Shown here piece after piece: positions 1-5,331 of a stretch of DNA of 5,331 nt. This DNA comes from Eubacteriales bacterium (GTDB lineage: Bacteria > Bacillota > Clostridia > Christensenellales > CAG-138). Within the stretch, counting starts at the first letter, position 1, and the number at the start of each line of letters is the position of its first letter. Made by a program: the position numbers and the translations under genes. The stretch is taken from assembly GCA_030695285.1 (NCBI GenBank), contig JAUYTF010000118.1, positions 1 to 5,331 of the forward strand. The letters are read 5' to 3'. Under the pieces are notes generated by a model that saw only the letters and a program-made list of their open reading frames with translations, was not told the origin of the DNA and made no database searches.

Positions 1-1
1 C

Positions 2-775
2 GGCACTCTGCCTCCGGTCAAGTTTATTGGGTTTGATAATTTTGTCGAAATATTTAAAAGTCCGAGTGTTGACTTTCTCAACTCGATACAGGTAACGGTA
101 ACTTTCGCGCTGGTCGCAGTTGTCGGAAGCATCATTTACTCCATGATTATAGCAATGCTCTTAAACCGCAAGATCCCCGCCCGCGGATTTTTCCGCGCGG
201 TGTTCTATATTCCGTATATCCTGCCCGCCACTGCGGTTATGATTAGTTGGTGGTTTTTATTAAAGTATGACGGCGGTCTGATCAACTATATCCTTGTGAG
301 TTTGGGTTTAGAAAAATCCTATTTCCTGTCTGCTGCAAACACGGTCATACCGTCACTGGCTATGATCGCTATTTGGACATCCGGCAACCTCATCGTCATC
401 TTTTTAGCAGGGCTGCAAAACGTGCCCCGGGTCTATCACGAGGCAGCGGAAATAGACGGCGCAAACTCTTGGCAGCGGTTTTGGAACATTACGATCCCTT
501 GTATGACTCCTATTATTTTTTACAATCTTTTGATGAGTCTTGTCGTCAATCTGCAGGTTGTCGTACCCGCGCTGGCCGTTACAAAAGGCGGGCCGGGTAA
601 GTCTACTATGTTTATGACGTATCTGATGTATCAGACCGGCTTTCGAGGCAGGGAACTGGGGCAAGCCGGCGCGATTGCGTTTGTGTTCTTTATCGTAGCC
701 GCAATACTAGCCTTTATCTTATTCGCCACATCCAAAAGCTGGATTTATAACGAGGGAGGAGATGATAAGAAATGA
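2..775 (+). CDS. CUT1-family sugar ABC transporter permease, MalF/UgpA type (5' end outside window)
   Basis: Inner-membrane channel subunit of a binding-protein-dependent carbohydrate importer. The reading frame is open from base 2 and the residues before the first in-frame ATG (143) already look like the family (FIGFDNFVEIF, then a membrane segment), so the gene starts upstream and ATG 143 is internal. Five hydrophobic segments are visible (about 80-160, 190-265, 345-415, 515-580 and 665-735); the family usually has six or more, so the first is missing. The cytoplasmic EAA loop that docks the ATPase is at 440-499 (EAAEIDGA, 12 further residues, then a conserved Pro). The C-terminal basic tail ends in DDKK. 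It overlaps the next permease gene by ATGA, so the two are translationally coupled and presumably form a heterodimer. Substrate cannot be told from the permease; CUT1 members take up oligosaccharides, polyols or glycerol phosphates. Confidence 0.95.
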   Translation, partial: GTLPPVKFIGFDNFVEIFKSPSVDFLNSIQVTVTFALVAVVGSIIYSMIIAMLLNRKIPARGFFRAVFYIPYILPATAVMISWWFLLKYDGGLINYILVSLGLEKSYFLSAANTVIPSLAMIAIWTSGNLIVIFLAGLQNVPRVYHEAAEIDGANSWQRFWNITIPCMTPIIFYNLLMSLVVNLQVVVPALAVTKGGPGKSTMFMTYLMYQTGFRGRELGQAGAIAFVFFIVAAILAFILFATSKSWIYNEGGDDKK

Positions 776-1674
776 GTGAAACCGCTAATCAAAAAAGAAG
801 TATAATAAAAAGAGCGCTCTTTAGAAGCTCCCTAAGAAGTAAAAAGAGAAGTGAAAAGATTGCGGATAGCATCTCGTTCATTATTATCATCGTAGTAGCT
901 GCGTTAGTAATGCTGCCGATATGGTGGATGGTTCGCTCTTCGCTTATGAAAAGCATTGAAATCTTTAGATGGCCGCCGCAGTTTTTCCCCTCGGAGTGGT
1001 TGTTTTCCAATTACAATATAAAACCGACTACTTTTGACTTTTGGCTGTATTTAGGGAATACGTTGACCATTGTCGTCCCCAGTGTCGTTTTCGGAACGGT
1101 CACGGCGACTTTTTGCGGCTATGCTTTTGCGCGGCTGCGTTTTAAAGGGAAAGCGTTTTTGTTTTCGCTTTGCGTGGGTTCGATGCTCCTGCCGACTATG
1201 GTAACGCTTATTCCGCTCTATATCGCATGGGCGAGTCTGGGGCTTACCGATACATACTGGCCGCTGATATTGCCGTATCTTTGCGGAGGAGGCGCGTTTA
1301 ATATCTTTCTGATCAGGCAGTTTATCAAGACCCTTCCCAGAGAGCTCGACGAGTCGGCCGCGATCGACGGTGCCAGCTATATGCGCACGCTGACGAGCAT
1401 CATTACGCCCTCTATCAAGCCGGCGATCATCGTTGTAGCGCTGCTGATCTTCATTACGACATGGAACGATCTGCTGCAACAAACGATCTATATTTCTTCG
1501 CGAGAAAAGTATACGATGGCAGTAGGGCTGACCACGTTCATGGGCTCTTTTAAGAACGATTATGCGGGAATGTTTGCGGCAACCTGCCTTTCGTTTTTGC
1601 CGGGCGTGTTCGTTTATCTCATAGGGCAGCGTTATTTTGTAGAGGGCATCGTGATGACGGGGATGAAGAACTAG
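772..1674 (+). CDS. CUT1-family sugar ABC transporter permease, MalG type
   Basis: Second channel subunit, partner of the preceding MalF-type protein. It is 300 residues, a normal length for MalG-type proteins. A basic N-terminal tail (residues 1-31, many Lys/Arg) precedes about six membrane segments near residues 34-54, 92-118, 127-151, 162-182, 214-233 and 267-287. The EAA loop lies at 194-213 (ESAAIDGA, ending in Thr-Pro) and would contact the cytoplasmic ATPase. The C-terminus, YFVEGIVMTGMKN, is the typical family ending. The ATG start is supported by the 4-bp overlap with the upstream stop and by the strong Shine-Dalgarno AGGGAGGAG at 753-761. No nucleotide-binding subunit gene is visible in the window; many Firmicutes CUT1 systems share an MsmX-like ATPase encoded elsewhere, which I infer may apply here. 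Confidence 0.96.
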   Translation: MSETANQKRSIIKRALFRSSLRSKKRSEKIADSISFIIIIVVAALVMLPIWWMVRSSLMKSIEIFRWPPQFFPSEWLFSNYNIKPTTFDFWLYLGNTLTIVVPSVVFGTVTATFCGYAFARLRFKGKAFLFSLCVGSMLLPTMVTLIPLYIAWASLGLTDTYWPLILPYLCGGGAFNIFLIRQFIKTLPRELDESAAIDGASYMRTLTSIITPSIKPAIIVVALLIFITTWNDLLQQTIYISSREKYTMAVGLTTFMGSFKNDYAGMFAATCLSFLPGVFVYLIGQRYFVEGIVMTGMKN

Positions 1675-2400
1675 ATGTTGCAAGAGAAAAAGAGTATTTG
1701 GGACAGAATCGGCGCTTTTCGCTTCGCTCCCGGCAAGGGTGTGACGCAACCGCCACCTGAAAGAGGCTGGAAGCGCTTTTTCTTTGTGCTCGGGACGCAC
1801 TTCTGGAAGCTGATCTCACTCAATCTACTGTTTCTCGCGTTTTGTATTCCCATCGTTACGATTCCGGCAGCGTTTTGCGGCATGAACCGCGTCATCATAA
1901 AACTATATCGGGAGGGCAACTGCTTTGTCTGGACGGAATTTTATAAAGAATTCCGCTCAAATTTGTTCAAAGCAATGCCGTTTGGTGTCCTTGGAGGCAT
2001 GACCCTGTTTGCGTCCTATTATTTTTTGAGTTTGAGCATATCTGCCGCTGCAAACCGTGTTGAAGTCTTTTCGGCCGCGATAGGCATACTGTTGCTGCTT
2101 TTCGCAGTTTTATTTCTAAATTACGCATTCATTTTTCTTCCAACACTGGATTTGAAAAACAGTCAAATCGCGAAAAATGCCTTCATTTTTCTCATCACAG
2201 AAGGGGGAACAAATCTGATCATTCTCGCTAGCGTTGCTACAACTGCGTTGGTTTCTGTTGTGTTGTTTCCTTTTTCGCTCTTTCCTCTCATGCTCCTTTC
2301 GTTTTCATGGATGCAATACGTCATCTGTGCGGCGGTCAATGATCCGCTGCAAAAGCGGATCATTGACCCGTTTGAGACCCCTAAGAAAGAGGAACTCTGA
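1675..2400 (+). CDS. DUF624/YesL-like membrane protein
   Basis: A 241-residue integral membrane protein of the DUF624 (YesL) family. The sequence shows the family pattern: a charged N-terminal stretch, FW at residues 43-44 leading into a membrane segment with CIPIVTIPAA (57-66), then NRVIIKLYREGN and a FYKEFRSN stretch (89-96) resembling the aromatic/basic loop of the family, further membrane segments near 101-121, 132-156 and 181-206, and a C-terminal IIDPF (229-233). Family members commonly sit beside CUT1 permease genes in glycan-use operons, as here; their biochemical role is not settled and a helper or regulatory role in sugar transport is only an inference. ATG directly follows the upstream TAG with no spacer; a GGGGA at 1659-1663 could act as a weak ribosome binding site, and coupling to the upstream gene is likely. 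A perfect hairpin lies in the last 25 codons. Confidence 0.88.
   Translation: MLQEKKSIWDRIGAFRFAPGKGVTQPPPERGWKRFFFVLGTHFWKLISLNLLFLAFCIPIVTIPAAFCGMNRVIIKLYREGNCFVWTEFYKEFRSNLFKAMPFGVLGGMTLFASYYFLSLSISAAANRVEVFSAAIGILLLLFAVLFLNYAFIFLPTLDLKNSQIAKNAFIFLITEGGTNLIILASVATTALVSVVLFPFSLFPLMLLSFSWMQYVICAAVNDPLQKRIIDPFETPKKEEL
2334..2368. repeat. Perfect 15-bp inverted repeat with 5-nt loop inside the yesL-like gene
   Basis: The left arm GGTCAATGATCCGCT (2334-2348) is exactly complementary to the right arm 2354-2368, with loop GCAAA between. It covers codons 220-232 (A-V-N-D-P-L-Q-K-R-I-I-D-P) and ends about 30 bases before the stop codon. In mRNA it would form a very stable stem. No T-run follows, so it is not a standard intrinsic terminator. 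It may protect the transcript 3' end, cause polymerase pausing, or be a DNA-level palindrome. Confidence 0.85.
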
Positions 2401-2404
2401 CCAA

Positions 2405-2507
2405 ATGAAAACGATCGAAGACTGATTACGATGCTTATGTGCGTCAGGAATCAAAACCCAACATCGGTTATGCTTCTTTTTTCTCTTTACCCCAATGTAT
2501 AATGTAG
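2405..2507 (+). pseudogene. Possible frameshifted start of a lost gene after the yesL-like gene
   Basis: An ATG at 2405 lies four bases after the yesL-like stop, with GAGGA at 2389-2393 placed 11 bases upstream, so a translation start here is plausible. It encodes only MKTIED before TGA (2423-2425). If one base is skipped at 2423, the frame continues as DYDAYVRQESKPNIGY and on to a TAG at 2505, giving about 33 residues that read like ordinary protein. This could be the 5' remnant of the next operon gene, often a glycoside hydrolase in such operons, after a 1-bp insertion and a 3' deletion. It could equally be a chance ORF; I cannot assign a family. Confidence 0.22.
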
Positions 2508-2527
2508 AGCCATCTTTTCTGCAAAAC

Positions 2528-2556
2528 AAAGCCCGGCCGAATGACCGGGTTTTTTT
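2528..2556 (+). terminator. Rho-independent terminator of the sugar-uptake operon
   Basis: The stem CCCGG (2532-2536) pairs with CCGGG (2545-2549) around an 8-nt loop, extended by a G-T wobble and three A-T pairs. It is followed by seven T residues (2550-2556). It lies about 130 bases after the yesL-like stop and points in the operon direction. Confidence 0.8.
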
Positions 2557-2738
2557 GATTTTGTGACAGGTCGTGTCTTTCCTGTTGTAAACATATCCAT
2601 GGACGAAATGCAGGCGAATGCGTATTTTGCAGGGCGAACAAGGATGCTTTACGCGAAAAAACACAGTATGTAATGGGTGGCTTTGCAGGAGGAAGTATAT
2701 CTATTGCGTAGTATTTTGTCAGAAACATGTATTAACCA

Positions 2739-2767
2739 TTGTAAATCCAGAAAAAACCTTATAGTAT
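2739..2767 (+). promoter_or_regulatory. Candidate sigma-A type promoter for the YkvA-family gene
   Basis: TTGTAA (2739-2744) and TAGTAT (2762-2767) are separated by 17 bases, each matching four of six consensus positions. Transcription would start near 2774, giving a leader of about 25 bases that contains the Shine-Dalgarno AAAGGAG (2782-2788). The upstream terminator makes an independent promoter necessary here. The match is moderate and unverified. Confidence 0.45.
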
Positions 2768-2797
2768 TCAAGTAGTACCGTAAAGGAGACAACCAAA

Positions 2798-3232
2798 ATG
2801 ACAGACGAAATCACGAAAGAACAGGCGCCAGACATCCTGAGTGAAGAAGAAGTTCTGAAACAATTCGAGCAAAACAAAGGCAAAGCGGAAAAACTACTAA
2901 AAGACAAAGAGAAAATGGAACGCTTTCTGGAGCGTCTGGAAAAGAAGCTATCGAAAATTCCTTTGGCGGGGGAGTACCTTTCCGATATTCCAGTTCTTGT
3001 CTCTTTGGTGAAAGCTTATATCGAAAAAAGATATCTGGAAATTCCGATCGGGTCGATCATTGCGATTGTCGCCGTACTGATCTATTTCTTGAACCCGTTT
3101 GACCTGATTCCCGATTTCATCCCGGGCATCGGCATTCTGGACGACGTTGCGGTCATTGCAATCGCGTACAAGTTTGTTCATGACGATGTTCAAGAGTATA
3201 AGGCGTGGAGAGACGCGCAAAAGCTGTCCTGA
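2798..3232 (+). CDS. YkvA-family DUF1232 protein
   Basis: A 144-residue protein with two parts. Residues 1-55 are strongly charged and probably helical or coiled coil (rich in Glu and Lys, for example KLLKDKEKMERFLERLEKK). Residues 85-122 carry the DUF1232 core: a hydrophobic segment (SIIAIVAVLIYFL), then NPFDLIPDFIPGIGILDD with the conserved Pro100, Asp102, Pro105, Asp106, Pro109 and Asp115-Asp116. The family is widespread in bacteria, is usually predicted to be membrane associated, and has no settled biochemical function, so I propose none. ATG 2798 is chosen because AAAGGAG lies 9 bases upstream. It stands apart from the sugar operon behind a terminator. Its stop is followed directly by an HD-phosphohydrolase remnant rather than a normal intergenic region, so its original downstream context seems lost. 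Confidence 0.9.
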   Translation: MTDEITKEQAPDILSEEEVLKQFEQNKGKAEKLLKDKEKMERFLERLEKKLSKIPLAGEYLSDIPVLVSLVKAYIEKRYLEIPIGSIIAIVAVLIYFLNPFDLIPDFIPGIGILDDVAVIAIAYKFVHDDVQEYKAWRDAQKLS

Positions 3233-3234
3233 CG

Positions 3235-3480
3235 CCAAGGAGCGACCTCAGGCTGCGGGTACATCGCGCGAATGGCTTGCTGATTGCGCATCACCACACG
3301 TATACGGACATACAGGGCATGGACTATCAAATTTTGATCGAGGCGGATTTCCTCGTCAACGCTTATGAGGACAAGATGGACGAGGACGCCGTCCGCACCG
3401 TGCGCGAGAAGATATTTTCCACCAAAACCGGCATCGAGCGCATCGATTTGCTCTATCTTTTTCCCAGTCTTTCTGAATGA
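3235..3480 (+). pseudogene. C-terminal remnant of an HD-superfamily phosphohydrolase
   Basis: The frame encodes LLIAHHHTYTDIQGMDYQIL and then IEADFLVNAYEDKM, followed by a helical KIFSTKTG end. I recognise this as the C-terminal part of a Firmicutes HD-domain phosphohydrolase family, in which HHTY..I.G.DYQIL.EADFLVN is a strong signature. The N-terminal part with the HD metal-binding residues is absent: upstream of about 3268 the frame does not look homologous and it runs into the end of the YkvA gene in another frame. The only upstream start codon in frame is a GTG at 3205 inside that gene, with no ribosome binding site visible. Translation could still yield a peptide of up to 91 residues, but it could not be a functional hydrolase. 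Codon third positions are more G/C-rich than in the YkvA gene and resemble the following ABC-F gene, suggesting that the remnant and the ABC-F gene were original neighbours. Confidence 0.75.
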
Positions 3481-3514
3481 ATCAACCGCAATGCTATGCA
3501 TTCTGCGCCGTATA

Positions 3515-3523
3515 TGGTATGAT
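3515..3523 (+). promoter_or_regulatory. Extended -10 promoter element for the ABC-F gene
   Basis: TGGTATGAT is an extended -10 (TGN followed by TATGAT, five of six consensus bases). No good -35 lies 16-18 bases upstream (TATGCA at 3495-3500 is the nearest), which fits extended -10 promoters. The start site would be near 3530, leaving a leader of about 30 bases to the ATG. It sits in the only non-coding gap before the gene (3481-3558). Confidence 0.5.
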
Positions 3524-3558
3524 ATCGGTTGTTTTGAATGGAAAGCAGGTAAGATATC

Positions 3559-5172
3559 ATGATTAGCGCACACAACGTATCCCTTCAGTTCGGCGGCAGA
3601 CCGCTGTTTGAGCACGTGGACATCCAGTTCACCAACGGCAACTGCTACGGCCTCATCGGCGCGAACGGAACCGGGAAATCTACGTTTCTTCGGATACTCT
3701 CCGGCGAACTGGAGCCAAACAAAGGCGAAGTCTCCGTCACCACCGGCGAACGCGTCGCGGTGCTGCGGCAGGATCACTACGCTTTTGATAAGTTCACCGT
3801 CATGGAGACGGTCATCATGGGCTACGATCGGCTGTATGAGATCATGCAGCTCAAGGAAGAGCTCTATGCGAAAGAGGATTTTAGCGACGCGGACGGCATC
3901 CGCCTTGCGGAGCTCGAAGGCGAGTTTGCAGAGCGGGACGGCTGGAGCGCGGAGTCGAATGTTGAAATTCTGCTCAACGGTCTCGGCGTGCCCACGGCAA
4001 TCCACTTTTCCCCCATGGCAGAGCTGGACGGCCCTACCAAGGTCAAGGTGCTGCTCGCGCAGGCACTGTTTGCCAAGCCGGATATTCTGCTGCTCGACGA
4101 GCCGACCAACAACCTTGACATCTACGCCATCCACTGGCTGGAGGAGTTTCTGCTCGACTTTCCGAATACCGTCATCGTGGTCTCCCATGACCGGCATTTT
4201 TTAAACAAGGTCTGCACGCACATCGTAGACATCGACTACAGCAAGATGCAGATGTATGTCGGCAACTACGACTTCTGGTATGAATACACCCAGCTCGCCG
4301 CGCGGCAGGAAAAAGACAAGCGCAAGCAGAACGAGCAGAAGGCAAAAGAGCTGCAGGAGTTCATCATGCGCTTCTCCGCCAACGCCAGCAAGAGCAAGCA
4401 GGCGACCTCGCGCAAGAAGATGCTCGACAACCTCGATATGGGCAACTTTGCGCCGTCCTCGCGGCGCTATCCCTTCATCCACTTCAAGCCTGACCGCGAG
4501 GTGGGCAACGACATCCTCTCCGTCAATGGGCTCACAAAGAACATCGGCGGCAGAAACGTGCTCAACAACTTGAGCTTCGTGGTCTGCGGCGGGGATAAAA
4601 TTGCGTTTGTGGGGGAGGATGAACTGGCACGCACCACGCTGTTTCAGATCTTGATGGGCGAGATGGAGCCGGACGCGGGCAGCTTTAAGTGGGGCGTGAC
4701 CACCACGCAGTCTTACTTGCCGAGCGATAACGCAGCGTATTTTGACGGGGTGACGTATTCGCTGGTGGATTGGCTGAGGCAGTATTCCAAGGATCAGTAT
4801 GAAACCACGATTCGGGGCTGGTTAGGCAGGCTGCTGTTCTCCGGTGAGGATGCGCTCAAAGAGGCGCGCGTGCTCTCCGGCGGCGAGAAAAACCGTTGCA
4901 TCCTCGCCAAGATGATGCTCTCCGGCGCGAATGTGCTCATACTCGACGAGCCGACCAACCACCTCGATCTGGAGGCGATCACCGCGCTCAACGAAGGCAT
5001 GACGGAGTTCACGGGTGTGATGCTCTTTTCCTCTCACGATCATCAGATCACGCAGACGGTTGCAAACCGCATCATGGAGATTCTCCCCGGCGGCGTGATC
5101 GACAAGCGCGAGAATTATGATGAATACATCGAGAACGAAGACGTGAAGAAGCAAAGGGAGCTTTGGAGCTGA
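3559..5172 (+). CDS. ybiT: ABC-F family ATPase, YbiT type
   Basis: A soluble protein of 537 residues with two ABC ATPase domains and no membrane segments, close to E. coli YbiT (about 530 as I recall). ABC-F proteins generally act on ribosomes as translation factors; YbiT's own task is poorly defined, and target-protection antibiotic resistance is not indicated by sequence alone. Domain 1: Walker A GANGTGKST (34-42), Q71, signature-like LDGPTK (156-161), Walker B ILLLDEPTNN (E181), H210. Linker about 240-305 is charged and contains FSANASKSKQATSR (272-285) and SSRRYPFIHF (300-309), both YbiT hallmarks. Domain 2: degenerate Walker A GEDELARTT (352-360, Arg358 in the lysine position), canonical LSGGEK (439-444), Walker B ILDEPTNHLD (E464), H493. 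There is no long C-terminal extension. ATG 3559 is supported by AGG at 3547-3549 and by MISAHNVSLQFGG, the usual family start. Own promoter and terminator suggest a single-gene unit. Confidence 0.95.
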   Translation: MISAHNVSLQFGGRPLFEHVDIQFTNGNCYGLIGANGTGKSTFLRILSGELEPNKGEVSVTTGERVAVLRQDHYAFDKFTVMETVIMGYDRLYEIMQLKEELYAKEDFSDADGIRLAELEGEFAERDGWSAESNVEILLNGLGVPTAIHFSPMAELDGPTKVKVLLAQALFAKPDILLLDEPTNNLDIYAIHWLEEFLLDFPNTVIVVSHDRHFLNKVCTHIVDIDYSKMQMYVGNYDFWYEYTQLAARQEKDKRKQNEQKAKELQEFIMRFSANASKSKQATSRKKMLDNLDMGNFAPSSRRYPFIHFKPDREVGNDILSVNGLTKNIGGRNVLNNLSFVVCGGDKIAFVGEDELARTTLFQILMGEMEPDAGSFKWGVTTTQSYLPSDNAAYFDGVTYSLVDWLRQYSKDQYETTIRGWLGRLLFSGEDALKEARVLSGGEKNRCILAKMMLSGANVLILDEPTNHLDLEAITALNEGMTEFTGVMLFSSHDHQITQTVANRIMEILPGGVIDKRENYDEYIENEDVKKQRELWS

Positions 5173-5189
5173 AAAATAGAAGGATACAA

Positions 5190-5223
5190 CAAAGGGTGCC
5201 GTCCGATAGGGCGGCACCCTTTG
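5190..5223. terminator. Strong hairpin terminator, probably bidirectional
   Basis: CAAAGGGTGCCG (5190-5201) is perfectly complementary to CGGCACCCTTTG (5212-5223); two more C-G pairs and a T-G wobble close the stem on a GATA tetraloop (5205-5208), 15 pairs in all. On the plus strand the tail is TTTGCTGTTAT, an imperfect T-rich tract; on the minus strand the tail reads TTGTATCCTTCTATTTTTC. It lies 17 bases after the ABC-F stop and 12 bases past the stop of the convergent minus-strand gene, so it can serve both. Confidence 0.82.
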
Positions 5224-5235
5224 CTGTTATGCAAG

Positions 5236-5331
5236 CTAGTTTTTCGGAATTGGGACGATGATTTCAACCAATGGATCCCATAGAAATGTTGCAACGATTT
5301 CAGTTACGCCTTCCGGTACCGAGAAGATCTC
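5236..5331 (-). CDS. C-terminal end of a convergent gene, likely a secreted or cell-surface protein (5' end outside window)
   Basis: On the minus strand the frame is open from the window edge for 31 codons to a TAG (5238-5236). It reads EIFSVPEGVTEIVATFLWDP then LVEIIVPIPKN. The alternation of a VPEG turn, a hydrophobic strand and a F-L-W-D-P-L motif near the terminus resembles the tail of extracellular beta-rich domains in Firmicutes surface proteins and glycan-degrading enzymes, which often end in a pattern like VKAFLWDSLxxxxPL. That assignment is an inference from a short fragment. The frame is supported by its stop lying just before the shared terminator and by convergent orientation to the ABC-F gene. 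No enzyme activity can be assigned. Confidence 0.6.
   Translation of the reverse strand, partial: EIFSVPEGVTEIVATFLWDPLVEIIVPIPKN

Larger units (their letters stand above)
2401..2797. other. Intergenic region between sugar-uptake operon and YkvA-family gene
   Basis: About 400 bases without a supported full-length gene. In order it contains a six-codon ORF that may be the start of a broken gene (2405-2507), a consensus TATAAT (2498-2503) lacking a good -35, a rho-independent terminator (2528-2556), an unassigned open stretch (2543-2673) and a candidate promoter (2739-2767) for the downstream gene. No tRNA, riboswitch or repeat family was recognised. Confidence 0.7.

Noticed and set aside
143..145. 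ATG as start of the first permease
   Set aside because: The frame is open and family-like upstream to the window edge; starting here would remove part of a membrane segment.
1051..1800. Minus-strand ORF of 249 codons opposite the MalG-type permease
   Set aside because: Antisense shadow of a well-supported membrane protein gene; its translation is very rich in Arg and His, with no family features.
2498..2503. Consensus TATAAT ahead of the terminator, suggesting a small RNA of about 45 bases
   Set aside because: No acceptable -35 hexamer (nearest is TTCTTT) and no extended -10 TG. The AT-rich setting makes a chance match likely.
4021..4041. LDGPTK in domain 1 of the ABC-F protein taken alone as a loss-of-function mutation
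   Set aside because: YbiT proteins are known to have a non-canonical first signature (E. coli YbiT lacks LSGGQ there, as I recall), so on its own this is a family trait; only the combination with Arg358 is reported.
3190..4197. Long minus-strand ORF of 335 codons opposite the ABC-F gene and HD remnant
   Set aside because: It is antisense to a clearly recognised ABC-F gene and spans the join between unrelated segments. G/C-rich third positions in the real gene suppress stops on the other strand. The translation shows no recognisable domain.
1..5331. CRISPR array, tRNA, rRNA, insertion sequence, toxin-antitoxin or phage-defence module
   Set aside because: No regularly spaced repeats, transposase-like ORF, terminal inverted repeats, structured RNA gene or defence-type protein domain was seen on either strand.

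Overview
The window looks like a chromosomal segment from a Gram-positive, Clostridia-type Bacillota genome. That rests on the AGGAG-type ribosome binding sites, the CUT1 sugar-permease pair followed by a DUF624/YesL gene, a YkvA-type DUF1232 protein, and an ABC-F protein with the motif style I associate with Firmicutes YbiT homologues. The genus cannot be fixed from sequence alone.

Region 1 (2-2400) is the 3' part of a carbohydrate uptake operon. It holds a MalF-type permease cut by the window edge, a MalG-type permease overlapping it by ATGA, and a DUF624/YesL-like membrane protein starting on the base after the MalG stop. The two permeases would form the membrane channel of one importer. 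Its binding protein must lie outside the window, and no ATPase gene is seen here. The third gene ends over a perfect 15-bp inverted repeat.

Region 2 (2401-2797) is a gap of about 400 bases. It contains a six-codon ORF that may be the start of a frameshifted gene, a rho-independent terminator (2528-2556), and a plausible promoter for the next gene.

Region 3 (2798-3480) has an intact DUF1232/YkvA-family gene. Immediately after its stop comes the C-terminal third of an HD-superfamily phosphohydrolase whose catalytic N-terminal part is missing. Codon third positions become more G/C-rich at this join, which continues into the following gene, so I read about 3233-3241 as a rearrangement breakpoint.

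Region 4 (3481-5331) carries an extended -10 promoter, a complete YbiT-type ABC-F ATPase gene, a strong hairpin terminator that can serve both strands, and the last 31 codons of a convergent minus-strand gene that resembles the tail of a secreted or cell-surface protein.

I do not see a convincing new multigene system. The observations most worth checking are the paired degeneracy of one composite ATP site in the ABC-F protein (including a Walker A Lys-to-Arg change), the decapitated HD gene fused behind ykvA, and the perfect hairpin in the yesL-like coding sequence.
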